DNA of 64,000 bases from an uncultured Agathobacter sp. (GTDB lineage Bacteria; Bacillota; Clostridia; Lachnospirales; Lachnospiraceae): assembly GCA_910587655.1 (NCBI GenBank), contig CAJUND010000013.1:15831-79830 (forward strand), written 5' to 3'. A program made the translations under genes and the position numbers. How positions within the stretch are numbered: position 1 is the first letter of the stretch; every line of letters starts with the position of its first letter. The notes under the pieces are model-generated. The model was not told the DNA's origin, searched no databases, and saw nothing but the letters and a program-made list of their open reading frames with translations. Below are positions 43,246 to 51,744 of the stretch, one piece after another.

Positions 43246-44607
43246 ATGCTGCCGCAGGAATTTAAAGACAGAATGAAACTCATGCTGGGAAATGAATATC
43301 CGGCATTTTTACAAAGCTTTGAGGAACCGGCGTATCAGGCGCTGCGTGTGAATCCTTTGAAGGGTACGAAAGAGGACTTTTTAAATAAAGCTCCTTTTTC
43401 CCTTACCCCTGTTCCATGGGAGAAAAACGGTTTTTATTATGGAAACGGGGATTCGCCGGGGAAGCATCCGTACCATGCTGCAGGTGCGTATTATATGCAG
43501 GAGCCAAGCGCAATGGTTCCGGCTGCATACTTAAACGCACAGCCAGGGGAACGCGTCCTGGATCTGTGTGCCGCCCCAGGAGGGAAAAGCACGCAGACTG
43601 CCGCCTCCATGCAGGGGCAGGGGCTTCTTGTCTGTAATGAAATCCATCCGGCACGGGCAAAGATCCTTTCTGAAAATATCGAGCGGATGGGAATCCGCTG
43701 TGCCATAGTGACAAATGAAAGTCCGCAGAAGCTTGCGGAAGTGTTTGTGGAATATTTTGACCGGATTATGGTGGATGCCCCGTGTTCAGGCGAGGGGATG
43801 TTCCGTAAAAACGAAACTGCCTGTGAAGAATGGAGTCTGGAAAACGTAAAGCTGTGTGCAGAGCGTCAGGACGGGATACTGGAGTGTGCAGCATCCATGC
43901 TCCGTGCAGGAGGAAGAATCGTGTATTCTACCTGTACATTTGCTCCGGAAGAAAATGAAGGAACCATCAGCCGTTTTATAAAAAAGCACCCGGAGTTTTC
44001 CATAACAGAATGCAGGCGTTTGGAAGGAATGTCCGCCGGGGTGCCGGAATGGACGGATGAACCGGCAGACGGACTGAAACGGACCATCCGCCTGTTTCCG
44101 CATAAGCTGCACGGGGAGGGACATTTTGCGGCGGTGCTTGAAAAGCAGGATGGGCTGCAAAACGGCTGCTGCACCGCAGGAATGGAAAAGGGAATCAGGG
44201 AAAAAGAGGTCAGCGAGTATACGGATTTTGTCCGGCAGTTTCTAAGGACTGACCTTTCGGGAATACTGGTACGTTTTAAGGACCAGCTCTATCTTGCCCC
44301 GGAACAGACTCCGGCACTGAAAGGGCTTAAAGTACTGCGTCCGGGGCTGCATCTTGGCACGTTAAAAAAGAACCGGATGGAGCCGGGACATGCACTTGCC
44401 CTTGCCCTGGGTCCGGATGAGGCGGTGTATTCCCATGATTTGCCCGGGGACGGGGAAAAAATCCGTGCATATTTAAACGGGCAGACGTTTTATGCAGAAG
44501 GTGAAAAAGGCTGGTATCTGGTTTCTGTGGACGGATACAGCTGCGGATGGGGGAAACTCACGGGCAGCATAATGAAAAACCATTATCCGAAAGGACTGCG
44601 TTTATGA
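43246..44607 (+). CDS. rRNA cytosine-C5 methyltransferase (RsmF/NOL1-NOP2-sun family)
   Basis: A 453-residue RNA m5C methyltransferase. The SAM site VLDLCAAPGGKSTQTA, the two catalytic cysteines in DAPCSGEGMFRK and YSTCTFAPEENE, and the C-terminal RNA-binding (RsmF/YebU-like) extension are present. The start at 43246 has GGGAGG upstream. A longer open frame from 43045 is not protein-like. RsmF modifies 16S rRNA in E. coli, and exact target here is inferred. Confidence 0.92.
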   Translation: MLPQEFKDRMKLMLGNEYPAFLQSFEEPAYQALRVNPLKGTKEDFLNKAPFSLTPVPWEKNGFYYGNGDSPGKHPYHAAGAYYMQEPSAMVPAAYLNAQPGERVLDLCAAPGGKSTQTAASMQGQGLLVCNEIHPARAKILSENIERMGIRCAIVTNESPQKLAEVFVEYFDRIMVDAPCSGEGMFRKNETACEEWSLENVKLCAERQDGILECAASMLRAGGRIVYSTCTFAPEENEGTISRFIKKHPEFSITECRRLEGMSAGVPEWTDEPADGLKRTIRLFPHKLHGEGHFAAVLEKQDGLQNGCCTAGMEKGIREKEVSEYTDFVRQFLRTDLSGILVRFKDQLYLAPEQTPALKGLKVLRPGLHLGTLKKNRMEPGHALALALGPDEAVYSHDLPGDGEKIRAYLNGQTFYAEGEKGWYLVSVDGYSCGWGKLTGSIMKNHYPKGLRL

Positions 44608-44648
44608 TCTGGAATATTTACAGGAAAACCGAGGCGGGAGAGAATCGT

Positions 44649-44927
44649 ATGGAGAATAAAAAAGTAGAAGACAAGGTATTTGACCAGATACAGATGATGG
44701 TATCGGGGCGGCTGGAAAAAGGCGGAAAGGAAATTGTGCGTGTTTCCTTTTTCAGGGGAAAAGATTATGCAGACGGTGTGCTGCCGGACGGTGTCATAGA
44801 AAAATCAGAAGGCTTTACGGATGCAGAAAAGGTACTTCTTGCCGAATACCTGAAACAGAACCGGAAGCAGATTTATGATGAGGCAAAAGAAATAGACCCG
44901 ATGAAGAAGTGGCTGGGATTAAAATAA
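44649..44927 (+). CDS. Small hypothetical protein downstream of the RNA methyltransferase
   Basis: A 92-residue acidic protein (MENKKVEDKVFDQIQMM..). GGGAGAG precedes the ATG at 44649. An alternative ATG at 44604 overlaps the stop of the methyltransferase gene (ATGA), so the two are likely co-translated. No recognised domain. A TDAEKVLLAEYLKQNRKQIYDEAK helix pair ends the chain. Confidence 0.6.
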   Translation: MENKKVEDKVFDQIQMMVSGRLEKGGKEIVRVSFFRGKDYADGVLPDGVIEKSEGFTDAEKVLLAEYLKQNRKQIYDEAKEIDPMKKWLGLK

Positions 44928-44947
44928 TGAAATATAAAACAGAAGAA

Positions 44948-44987
44948 CGGGAGGATTCCTTTATGGTTATCATAAGGAATCCTCCCG
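44948..44987. terminator. Strong bidirectional terminator
   Basis: CGGGAGGATTCCTT pairs with AAGGAATCCTCCCG (one bulged T further in, five-base loop). It separates the hypothetical gene from the convergent TPM gene. Confidence 0.85.
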
Positions 44988-45015
44988 CCTTGTTATGTAT
45001 AAAAGGCGTCCGTGA

Positions 45016-45846
45016 TCAGATGGAATGACCGCCGCCGCTGTGGCCGCCGCCTCCACCGCCGCCTCCACCGCTGCTGCCACCGCCGCCGCTGCTTTCGCTT
45101 GGCGGGCTGTATACGCGTGTCTGGTTGACAAAAGCGGCATTTGCATTGTGTACTTTCACACTGGAATATGCGCCTTCCAGAATTTTGTTTATGTCTGCCC
45201 TGCGGGAACGTGACTTAAACATGACAATAAAGTAATTAACCAGCAGTGCAAGGATAAGTGCAAGTAATGCACTGCAGATATAGCGCATGGGCTGTGCGAT
45301 GCGTCCGCCCTGCATCAGGGTGTTTACCTGCTCCAGGGTTTTGCTGGCACAGGTATAATAATCGTATTCATGGGAGGACGTGGCATAGACGTAGGTATTG
45401 TCCGTAATGGTACTTGCCCGCCCGTTGGTAATGGTTTTTCTTGCGCTTCCTTCACTGCAAAGGTAAATCTGGTTTTTGCAGCGGTCAATAACAAATATTA
45501 CGCCGTTGGCGCCTGGGGAAAACCAGTCTTCGTAACATGCCACGGCGTAGTCTTCCGTGGAGGAATAGCTGCTGCTGCCTTTGGTTGTGGTGACAACCGA
45601 TACATTACAGTACTCCATAATTTCTTTCATCTGGGAGGTTAAAAGCTGTTCTTCCTGTTCATCAAAGAAATCCGCCTCATCATAAAGAATCATGGAATAT
45701 CCGCTGTCTTCGTGTGAAATCCTGCGGGCGTCTGCCGGGACTTCGGCCCGGACGGAAACCGGGATGGTGAAAACCAGCAGTCCGGCTGCAAGCAGGCAGA
45801 TCATATGCAGAAAAAGATTATATAATTTAAAATTTAATTTACGCAC
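45016..45846 (-). CDS. TPM-domain membrane protein with Gly/Ser-rich tail
   Basis: A 276-residue protein. A signal peptide (FLHMICLLAAGLLVFTIPVSVRAEV) leads a TPM (phosphatase-like) domain: LYDEADFFDEQEEQLL, VSVVTTTKGSSS, YEDWFSPGANGVIFVID. A transmembrane helix follows (ICSALLALILALLVNYFIVM), then a cytoplasmic tail ending in a run of Gly, Ser and His typical of TPM proteins. I choose the GTG start at 45846, which has GGAGGTG seven bases upstream and overlaps the stop of the preceding gene. The upstream 82 codons of open frame are inside that gene. Confidence 0.82.
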   Translation of the reverse strand: MRKLNFKLYNLFLHMICLLAAGLLVFTIPVSVRAEVPADARRISHEDSGYSMILYDEADFFDEQEEQLLTSQMKEIMEYCNVSVVTTTKGSSSYSSTEDYAVACYEDWFSPGANGVIFVIDRCKNQIYLCSEGSARKTITNGRASTITDNTYVYATSSHEYDYYTCASKTLEQVNTLMQGGRIAQPMRYICSALLALILALLVNYFIVMFKSRSRRADINKILEGAYSSVKVHNANAAFVNQTRVYSPPSESSGGGGSSGGGGGGGGGHSGGGHSI

Positions 45847-47458
45847 GGTCGTCACCTCCGCTTTTGTCAAACTGTGGAAGCTTTCTTGTAGAAAGTATAT
45901 TGTGGTAACGGATAATATCCACAAAGGATATGGCAACGGCAGCCATTGCCGCAACAGTTCCGCCATAATAGTAAATGTCCGATACCGGATTAAGCAGTGT
46001 GATAACTGCCCCGGTAAGAACTGCGGCAATGTTAAACAGATAACCGAGGACGCTCTGGTATTCAGGCAGGTGTTTCCGTTTGGAAATGCCAACGCCTACG
46101 GAAATGGCAAGGGCGATGACAATGACAATCCACAGAATCGGGGTAAAACGGAAGCTTCCGGCTGCTGCTGCCAGGACAGCTGACAGTAAATAGCCGACGC
46201 AAATCATAATAACAAAGCCGGATATTATTTTATCCATTGTTCTGCTTAACATCGATGATTTTTTCTTTTTTCTGGCTTCCTGGTTCAGCAGAACATTCTG
46301 CATCCGGCCAGGATCTGTTTTGTAAAGCCTGCCAAGGTCGTCTGCGTGCGTGTCACGTTTGATAATTGCCGAAACCTCCGCGGTATAAATGATGGTGGTA
46401 CAGACGGCAAGTGCGCCTGCAATTGTCAGCAGGTATGTCGGCAGAATGGTGAAAAACATCGCAATCACTGCAAAAATCGGTACAGCCAGAAGCAGCGAGG
46501 CAAATAAGTATTTTACCGGATCGACCGGGATATCCGCCGCCACCTTTCCGGTCTGCCCGTTGACCGTAACATAGGCAACGCGCGCGTTTTTCCGGTAGGA
46601 CATGAACCATACCGGAAACATGGCGCTGTCCACATGCTCGGTTTTTGTGTGCAGGGCGTTTGTGACACTTGGCGGCTGCTTGATTTTGTAAGAGGAAAAT
46701 GAGGATAATTTATCCAGCTTTTCCATGGTCTGCGTATCTGCCGTGTTTTCCGCCGAAGACTGGTATACGGACGGGGCAACGTCAGCTGTATCGGCGTAGA
46801 AACCGCTCAGGTACGCCGGGGTAAATGCCTTCATGCCCTTGACGTCATAGGGCGCCAGCGCTTCGCTGATGCTGTCGGCAAATGAGGAGGAAGCGTCGTA
46901 GGAAAGCCCTTTGTAATAGCTGTCAATATCTCCGGTTAAATTATAATGGTTTGTGATGATGTAATCCCCGCTGCGGTGGCTTTCCTCGCCATGCAGCGCC
47001 AGCGGTCCTTTCTGGGTAATGTAAAAAGCCCAGTACGGCATATAAATGCCGCGGAAGCTGTCAATGTACTTCGGATCTTTTAATTCCTTCGGTGCAAAAA
47101 TGGCATGCTTCATCAGGCTGGCATATGCCTGCTTACAGTCTTCCTTGGATTTTTTAAATGGAATGATGTAGTTTGGCCTGCGCTCATGGCTGATTCTGCT
47201 GTAAAGAATCGTGGACGCGCCGCAGAAACTGCAGAAGCCTGCCGCGGCATTGTCGGTGCTTAAGATTTCCCCGCCGCACTGGGGACATGTGAAAACAGTG
47301 ACTTCGTAGTCGTTTTCGACTGTTGTGTTCTCCTCTGCATCGGAAGTCTTGTGGTCGAATGCATAGGGATCATAGGATTGGCGGCAGCTGTCACAGGTTA
47401 ATTTCTGTGAAGGAATGTCAAATTTGACATTACCGCCGCAGCTTGGACATGATATCAT
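45839..47458 (-). CDS. Zinc-ribbon membrane protein
   Basis: A 539-residue protein with two zinc ribbons at the N-terminus (CPSCGG..CDSC, then CPQCGG..CSFCG). A ~200-residue domain contains FRGIYMPYWAFYI and MFPVWFMSY, and four to five C-terminal helices follow. It is always found next to TPM-domain proteins in related organisms as far as I recall. The shared operon here (eight-base overlap) suggests they work together at the membrane. Function unknown, possibly protein quality control or envelope sensing. Confidence 0.8.
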   Translation of the reverse strand: MISCPSCGGNVKFDIPSQKLTCDSCRQSYDPYAFDHKTSDAEENTTVENDYEVTVFTCPQCGGEILSTDNAAAGFCSFCGASTILYSRISHERRPNYIIPFKKSKEDCKQAYASLMKHAIFAPKELKDPKYIDSFRGIYMPYWAFYITQKGPLALHGEESHRSGDYIITNHYNLTGDIDSYYKGLSYDASSSFADSISEALAPYDVKGMKAFTPAYLSGFYADTADVAPSVYQSSAENTADTQTMEKLDKLSSFSSYKIKQPPSVTNALHTKTEHVDSAMFPVWFMSYRKNARVAYVTVNGQTGKVAADIPVDPVKYLFASLLLAVPIFAVIAMFFTILPTYLLTIAGALAVCTTIIYTAEVSAIIKRDTHADDLGRLYKTDPGRMQNVLLNQEARKKKKSSMLSRTMDKIISGFVIMICVGYLLSAVLAAAAGSFRFTPILWIVIVIALAISVGVGISKRKHLPEYQSVLGYLFNIAAVLTGAVITLLNPVSDIYYYGGTVAAMAAVAISFVDIIRYHNILSTRKLPQFDKSGGDDRA

Positions 47459-47618
47459 TTGTATTCCCCTTTACGTTACATTTTCTTTTTATTAATCTTA
47501 ATATATTTTGGGGATTCCGTAAATAGATTTTTCCGTAAATACTTTTGCAATCTTTTCCATAACGTATGCGATACGCGGCTTGCTTATCCGCAGGGGCTGT
47601 GTTAAAATACCTTTATTG

Positions 47619-47624
47619 TATAAT
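47619..47624 (+). promoter_or_regulatory. -10 box of the type I toxin mRNA
   Basis: TATAAT at 47619-47624. The -35 region is weak. The transcript would begin near 47631, leaving a leader of about 55 bases before the toxin start. Confidence 0.55.
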
Positions 47625-47655
47625 TGAAAGGAAAGCAGGATGCGATGTTCCGGGT

Positions 47656-47680
47656 ACCCTCTAGTCTTACGAAAGAGGGT
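47656..47680 (+). promoter_or_regulatory. Hairpin that sequesters the toxin ribosome-binding site
   Basis: ACCCTC (47656-47661) is the exact complement of GAGGGT (47675-47680), which is the toxin's ribosome-binding site. Such self-sequestering leaders are usual in type I toxin mRNAs. Confidence 0.6.
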
Positions 47681-47686
47681 GATGCC

Positions 47687-47770
47687 ATGAGTATAATGGA
47701 AATTTTGACATTATTACTTGTTATTTTTGCGGCACTGTCTTACATAGACAACCATTATAAAAGGAAATAA
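47687..47770 (+). CDS. Holin-like type I toxin peptide, 27 residues
   Basis: ATG to TAA encodes MSIMEILTLLLVIFAALSYI followed by DNHYKRK: one hydrophobic helix and a basic tail. The preceding GAAAGAGGGTGATGCC is the conserved leader of the putative holin-like toxin family of Firmicutes. The following hairpin terminator and the antisense promoter downstream complete a type I toxin-antitoxin locus. Too short for usual gene finders. Confidence 0.82.
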   Translation: MSIMEILTLLLVIFAALSYIDNHYKRK

Positions 47771-47805
47771 GCATCCATACCCGCCTAAAGTTTGGATGCT
47801 TATTT
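47768..47805. terminator. Toxin mRNA terminator (also antisense RNA end)
   Basis: TAAGCATCC/GGATGCTTA stem with T run on the plus strand (TTATTTTTATC). On the minus strand the same stem is followed by TTTCCTTTT, so it can also end the antitoxin RNA. Confidence 0.8.
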
Positions 47806-47849
47806 TTATCACATAACTGAGGGTAGTCGGAATCACCCGACTGCTTTCT
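47771..47849 (-). ncRNA. Candidate antisense antitoxin RNA
   Basis: A minus-strand promoter, TTGAAA (47879-47884) and TATAAT (47856-47861) with exactly 17 bases between them, would start an RNA at about 47849 running back over the toxin mRNA's 3' end. That is the standard arrangement of this toxin family. The 3' end is estimated from the shared hairpin. Confidence 0.7.
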
Positions 47850-47973
47850 GAGTAGATTATACAATATATTTCTGGCTGTTTCAAGTCTTTTTTATTCTGC
47901 AGCTACTTTTCAGGTTTTTTGAATATCATGAAAACTGTCAGGAAATCAAGAACATGGTAAGGAAATAAGCATT

Positions 47974-48795
47974 ATGCAGGAATTTTTAATTGCAAACTAC
48001 CACGCGCACACATGGCGCTGCCAGCATGCCTACGGAACCGAACGGGAGTATATAGAAGCGGCAATTGCCATGGGTATTCAGGAATTTGGGTTTTCGGACC
48101 ATATCCCGTTTCCGGAAACAGACGGTTATGTGTCATCCATCCGAATGAAAATGGAACAGGCGCCCGAATATGTCGGCACAATCCGTGCACTTGGGCGTGA
48201 ATATAAAGATGACATCCGTATTTATGTGGGATTTGAGGCGGAATACGTGCCGGAGTTTTATGAGGAACAGATGCGGATGTTCCATGCATTTGGCTGCGAT
48301 TACCTGATTCTGGGGCAGCATTTTTTAAAGAGTGAGGAACTGGGGCCGTACACCGGAACCGAAACCGAGGATGAGGGACGCATCCGGGAATATGTCGATA
48401 TCATTATCGAGGGCATGAAGACCGGGAGCTATCTGTACCTGGCGCACCCGGACCTGATGAACTACCAGGGAATGGATTCCGTGTATGACTGGGAAATGAC
48501 AAGGCTGTGCAGGGAAATGAAAGAGCTTGGCATTCCGCTGGAAATTAATATGCTGGGAATGACCTATGACAGAGTTTATCCGGCGGAGCGTTTCTGGAAA
48601 ATTGCAGGAGAGCTGCAGAATGAGGTGGTGCTCGGACTGGATGCGCACTGCCTGGAGGATGTGGTGAATACCGGAACCTACCATAAATGCATGGAACTTG
48701 CTGCAAAATATAATCTGAATTTAATGAAAAGAATCCCGCTGGATAACTCCGCGGATGAAATCATAGAAGGGAATGTAAAAAATGACAGAGGATAA
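47974..48795 (+). CDS. PHP-domain histidinol-phosphatase (HisK type)
   Basis: A 273-residue PHP-family phosphatase. Metal ligands appear as NYHAHTWRC, FGFSDHIPFP, VGFEAEYV, LGQHFL, YLYLAHPDLM and LGLDAHCL. This class dephosphorylates histidinol phosphate in Firmicutes, although no other his genes adjoin, so substrate is by family only. It overlaps the MATE gene by 14 bases. Confidence 0.85.
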   Translation: MQEFLIANYHAHTWRCQHAYGTEREYIEAAIAMGIQEFGFSDHIPFPETDGYVSSIRMKMEQAPEYVGTIRALGREYKDDIRIYVGFEAEYVPEFYEEQMRMFHAFGCDYLILGQHFLKSEELGPYTGTETEDEGRIREYVDIIIEGMKTGSYLYLAHPDLMNYQGMDSVYDWEMTRLCREMKELGIPLEINMLGMTYDRVYPAERFWKIAGELQNEVVLGLDAHCLEDVVNTGTYHKCMELAAKYNLNLMKRIPLDNSADEIIEGNVKNDRG

Positions 48796-50158
48796 TATGG
48801 ATTTTACTACCGGAAATATATTTAAAAAACTGGTAGGTTTTATGCTGCCGATTCTCGGAGCCCTTGTCTTACAGACAATGTATGGGGCAGTAGATATACT
48901 GGTGGTTGGCTGGTTTGGCACAGACGTCAGTATTTCAGCGGTATCTACGGGAAGCAGCCTGATTAATATGGTGGTATTTATATTAAGCGGACTTGCCATG
49001 GGCGTAACGGTTCTTATGGGACGTTATATCGGGGAGCGCAACGAAAGACGCCTTGGGCGTGTAATCGGGGGCGCGGTTATGACGTTTGCGGTAATTGCAG
49101 CAGTTCTTACCGTTGTTCTTCTGTGTTTTGCCCCGCAGCTTGCGCGCCTGATTCAGGCGCCGCCGGAAGCGCTTTCCAAAACCATTACCTATATCCGCAT
49201 CTGCGGGGGAGGCATTGTGTTTATTATTGGATATAACCTTGTCAGCAGTATTTTTCGCGGAATCGGTAATTCAAGGCTTCCGCTTTTGTTTGTCGGAATT
49301 GCGTGTGCCGCAAATATTATCGGTGACCTGCTGTTTGTGGCAGTGTTTGGCTGGGATGTGGCAGGCGCTGCACTGGCGACGGTGCTTGCGCAGGCGCTGA
49401 GCCTGGTTCTTTCGCTTCTGGTGTGCCGCAGGATTAAGCTTCCGTTCCGGATGACAAGAAAGGACCTGGTCTGGTCCGGGGAAGTAAAAAGATTTCTTTC
49501 CCTTGGATTTCCCATTGCGTTTCAGGAGCTTCTGACGCAGATTTCCTTTATGTGCCTGCTTGCCTTCGTCAACGGAATGGGAACCACGGAAGCCATGCGG
49601 CTGGCATCTTCCTCCGGCTACGGGATTGCCAATAAAATCGTTGCGGTGGTGATGCTTGTTCCTTCAGCGCTGATGCAGTCCATGTCCTCCTTTATCGCAC
49701 AGAATGTCGGCGCGGGAAAAGAACGCCGTGCGCAGAAGTCCATGGGATTTGGTATGCTGATTGGCGGAGGAATCGGGATAGCCATGACGGCAGCGGCATT
49801 TTTCGGCGGCAGTTTCCTGGCATCCATATTTACAGACAATCCTGTATATCAGATGAAAGCCGCAGAGTACCTGCAGGGATTCAGTCTGGAAGCGATTATA
49901 ACATCAGTGCTGTTTTCGTTCATTGGATATTACAACGGTCATAACCGGACTCTGTTTGTCCTTTTTCAGGGGATGGCGCAGTCTTTTATTGTCAGGCTGC
50001 CAGTGGCATATGCCATGTCAAAAATGATGCCGGATTCCCTTGTGTATATCGGGGTGGCAGCTCCGGCGGCAACCGTGTTTGGCATTATCATCAATCTTGT
50101 TTATTATGTGATTTATTCCAGAAAAGAAATGGAGCGGACAGGCGAATTGCAGACATAA
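48782..50158 (+). CDS. MATE-family efflux transporter
   Basis: A 458-residue transporter with 12 predicted helices in two MatE repeats (FMLPILGALVLQTMYGAVDILVVGWFG and FLSLGFPIAFQELLTQISF). It exports drugs or toxic compounds using an ion gradient. The start lies 14 bases inside the phosphatase gene, so co-expression is expected. Confidence 0.93.
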   Translation: MTEDNMDFTTGNIFKKLVGFMLPILGALVLQTMYGAVDILVVGWFGTDVSISAVSTGSSLINMVVFILSGLAMGVTVLMGRYIGERNERRLGRVIGGAVMTFAVIAAVLTVVLLCFAPQLARLIQAPPEALSKTITYIRICGGGIVFIIGYNLVSSIFRGIGNSRLPLLFVGIACAANIIGDLLFVAVFGWDVAGAALATVLAQALSLVLSLLVCRRIKLPFRMTRKDLVWSGEVKRFLSLGFPIAFQELLTQISFMCLLAFVNGMGTTEAMRLASSSGYGIANKIVAVVMLVPSALMQSMSSFIAQNVGAGKERRAQKSMGFGMLIGGGIGIAMTAAAFFGGSFLASIFTDNPVYQMKAAEYLQGFSLEAIITSVLFSFIGYYNGHNRTLFVLFQGMAQSFIVRLPVAYAMSKMMPDSLVYIGVAAPAATVFGIIINLVYYVIYSRKEMERTGELQT

Positions 50159-50304
50159 CCGATTTTACCAATTTAGTCAAGTGGAAATTTTGCCAAAAGA
50201 AGGACAGCTATTTGTGCGAATTGCCGTATGGAGTTTATCTACAACATATTGTATAATAAGAACCGTTGGAAACAAAACATTGTGATAAGGAGATTAGAAC
50301 AGAA

Positions 50305-50478
50305 ATGTCAGATGAAGTATTGGATGATGTAATGATTAAGGGGAGCTGCAAGGGGAAAGCGGATGCAATCGTGAGCTGCCAGTGCAATATTGAAACAGCG
50401 CCGGCAAGATGCGACCAGGCGGAGCACTGTATGTTCTATTCCTATTACAAATGCAGCAAGCTATGGAAAAGGCTTTAG
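50305..50478 (+). CDS. Small cysteine-rich protein
   Basis: A 57-residue protein with six cysteines (GSCKG, VSCQC, ARC, EHC, YKC), possibly a metal-binding fold. I choose the ATG at 50305, with AAGGAG 12 bases upstream. A TTG 13 codons earlier is less likely. No family recognised. Confidence 0.6.
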   Translation: MSDEVLDDVMIKGSCKGKADAIVSCQCNIETAPARCDQAEHCMFYSYYKCSKLWKRL

Positions 50479-50506
50479 TTATTTCTTAACAGTCTCTAAC
50501 TGAAAC

Positions 50507-50551
50507 AGGACTTCTGAGAAGGCAGGACATGCCGCAACAGAGGTCCTTTTT
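50507..50551 (+). terminator. Terminator after the cysteine-rich protein gene
   Basis: AGGACTTCTG/CAGAGGTCCT (one G-T pair) enclosing a smaller GGCA/TGCC stem, followed by TTTTT. Confidence 0.8.
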
Positions 50552-50579
50552 GGCAGTTGGCAGAAGGGGCAGGTGTCCG

Positions 50580-51062
50580 ATGAAACAAATTCTCGTACTG
50601 AGTGATTCTCATGGAAATCTGAATAATATGGTATATGCAGCCAGAAGGGAGCAGCCGGATCTGATGATACATCTGGGGGACTGTTTTGCGGATGCACAGA
50701 AACTGAAAGCCAAATTTCCAGGGATTCCGCTGGAGCAGGTGCCGGGCAACTGTGACTGTAACCAGGAGTTTCAGGAGAGGATACTTCTGATTGAAGGGAA
50801 AAAAGTGTTCATCTGCCACGGACATACGCGCAATGTAAAGGCGGGGTATCTTCCCCTGCAGTATGCGGCGCAGGAGGCAGAAGCGGATATAGCCCTGTTC
50901 GGGCACACGCACAGGGTGGTCTATGGCTGCCACAACGGAATTGTTTACCTGAATCCGGGAAGTATCGGCGCACCGGGATACGGGATTCCGCCGTCCTACG
51001 GAATTCTTGAGATAGATGAAGGAACAGGACAGATTGATTATGATGTAAAGTATCTTGAGTAG
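50580..51062 (+). CDS. YfcE/MJ0936-type metallophosphoesterase
   Basis: A 160-residue calcineurin-like phosphodiesterase. The metal motifs VLSDSHGN, HLGDC, VPGNCD, ICHGHT and LFGHTHR are complete. This family has phosphodiesterase activity on small substrates, and the natural one is unknown. Start at 50580 has AGGTG upstream. The open frame before it crosses the terminator. Confidence 0.9.
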   Translation: MKQILVLSDSHGNLNNMVYAARREQPDLMIHLGDCFADAQKLKAKFPGIPLEQVPGNCDCNQEFQERILLIEGKKVFICHGHTRNVKAGYLPLQYAAQEAEADIALFGHTHRVVYGCHNGIVYLNPGSIGAPGYGIPPSYGILEIDEGTGQIDYDVKYLE

Positions 51063-51248
51063 TGGTAGCAGACACTGGTGTTTTTCTTTTACAGAAAAAT
51101 CCAAATTTAGCAAAATTCTGTTTATTCTGGAATAATTTACCATTTACGTCAATAAACGAACTGGTTGTGCCACGGAAATCAATTTTCAAAAAGTCATTAA
51201 TACGATATAATAGAGACATGGATAGAACAACATAAATGGATTTTTTTG

Positions 51249-51341
51249 GAAGAAGTAGAAACTGCAGAAGAAATCACTAACGGAAATGGTGATTATTTAC
51301 TGGACGCAAAAGGCAGCCAGCCCAACCTGCTGGAAAATTGA
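51249..51341 (+). pseudogene. ISAs1-family transposase remnant
   Basis: A 31-codon open stretch ending in TGA, with TAEEITNGNGDYLLDAKGSQ then PNLLEN. ISAs1-family transposases contain GGDYxLxxKxNQ at this point, and both the phrase and its spacing agree. Nothing else of the transposase is visible, so this is a scrap left by an old insertion. Confidence 0.6.
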
Positions 51342-51511
51342 TTTTCGTGTAGTCGTGTCACATCTATTGTCATTTTGAATATTGTTTGACGTGGCTATAA
51401 TGTATATTGATACTGCTGGATTTTGAGTATTTGTAGTGATGATATTTTATTCATATGATGACAAAGAAAATATACATTTCTGGAATAAATTAAATTTTAA
51501 ATAAATAGTAG

Positions 51512-51540
51512 TTGACAATCAAAGATGAATAAACTAATAT
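51512..51540 (+). promoter_or_regulatory. Promoter of the riboswitch-controlled operon
   Basis: TTGACA (51512-51517) and TAATAT (51535-51540), 17 bases apart. The predicted start at about 51547 is the 5' edge of the riboswitch. Confidence 0.8.
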
Positions 51541-51545
51541 TTAAA

Positions 51546-51621
51546 TACAAAGGCAAACTTGCAGAAATGCAAGGACGCAAAGCTAGAGTCTAAACCATAT
51601 AATTTGTGATAAGACAGATCG
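51546..51621 (+). ncRNA. Cyclic-di-GMP-I (GEMM-I) riboswitch aptamer
   Basis: The conserved parts of the class I aptamer are in order: AGGCAAAC, a P2 helix TTGC-AGAAA-TGCAA with a GNRA-type loop, GGACGCAAAGC with the ligand-contacting residues, and CTAAACC for the tetraloop-receptor side, closing near GATCGGC. A terminator follows at once and a PP2C/kinase operon lies about 100 bases downstream. TTGCAG of P2 can also pair with CTGCAA of the terminator, so ligand binding would favour termination, that is, an OFF switch by inference. Confidence 0.88.
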
Positions 51622-51655
51622 GCTGCAATAGGAGACTATTGCAGCTCTTTTTATT
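51622..51655 (+). terminator. Riboswitch expression-platform terminator
   Basis: GCTGCAATAG/CTATTGCAGC, a perfect ten-base stem with GAGA loop, followed by TCTTTTTATTT. Confidence 0.9.
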
Positions 51656-51744
51656 TCATAGGAAAGAGTATTTAAGTTATTCAGGATTGAGGGGCGGGGA
51701 GTTGATGGGGCTTGCGCACTTTGTTTTAAAAGGAAGATGGAAAA

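Noticed and set aside
45018..45120. Gly/Ser-rich low-complexity end of the TPM gene as a possible repeat artefact
   Set aside because: Such tails are normal in TPM-domain proteins, and the DNA is not a perfect tandem repeat.
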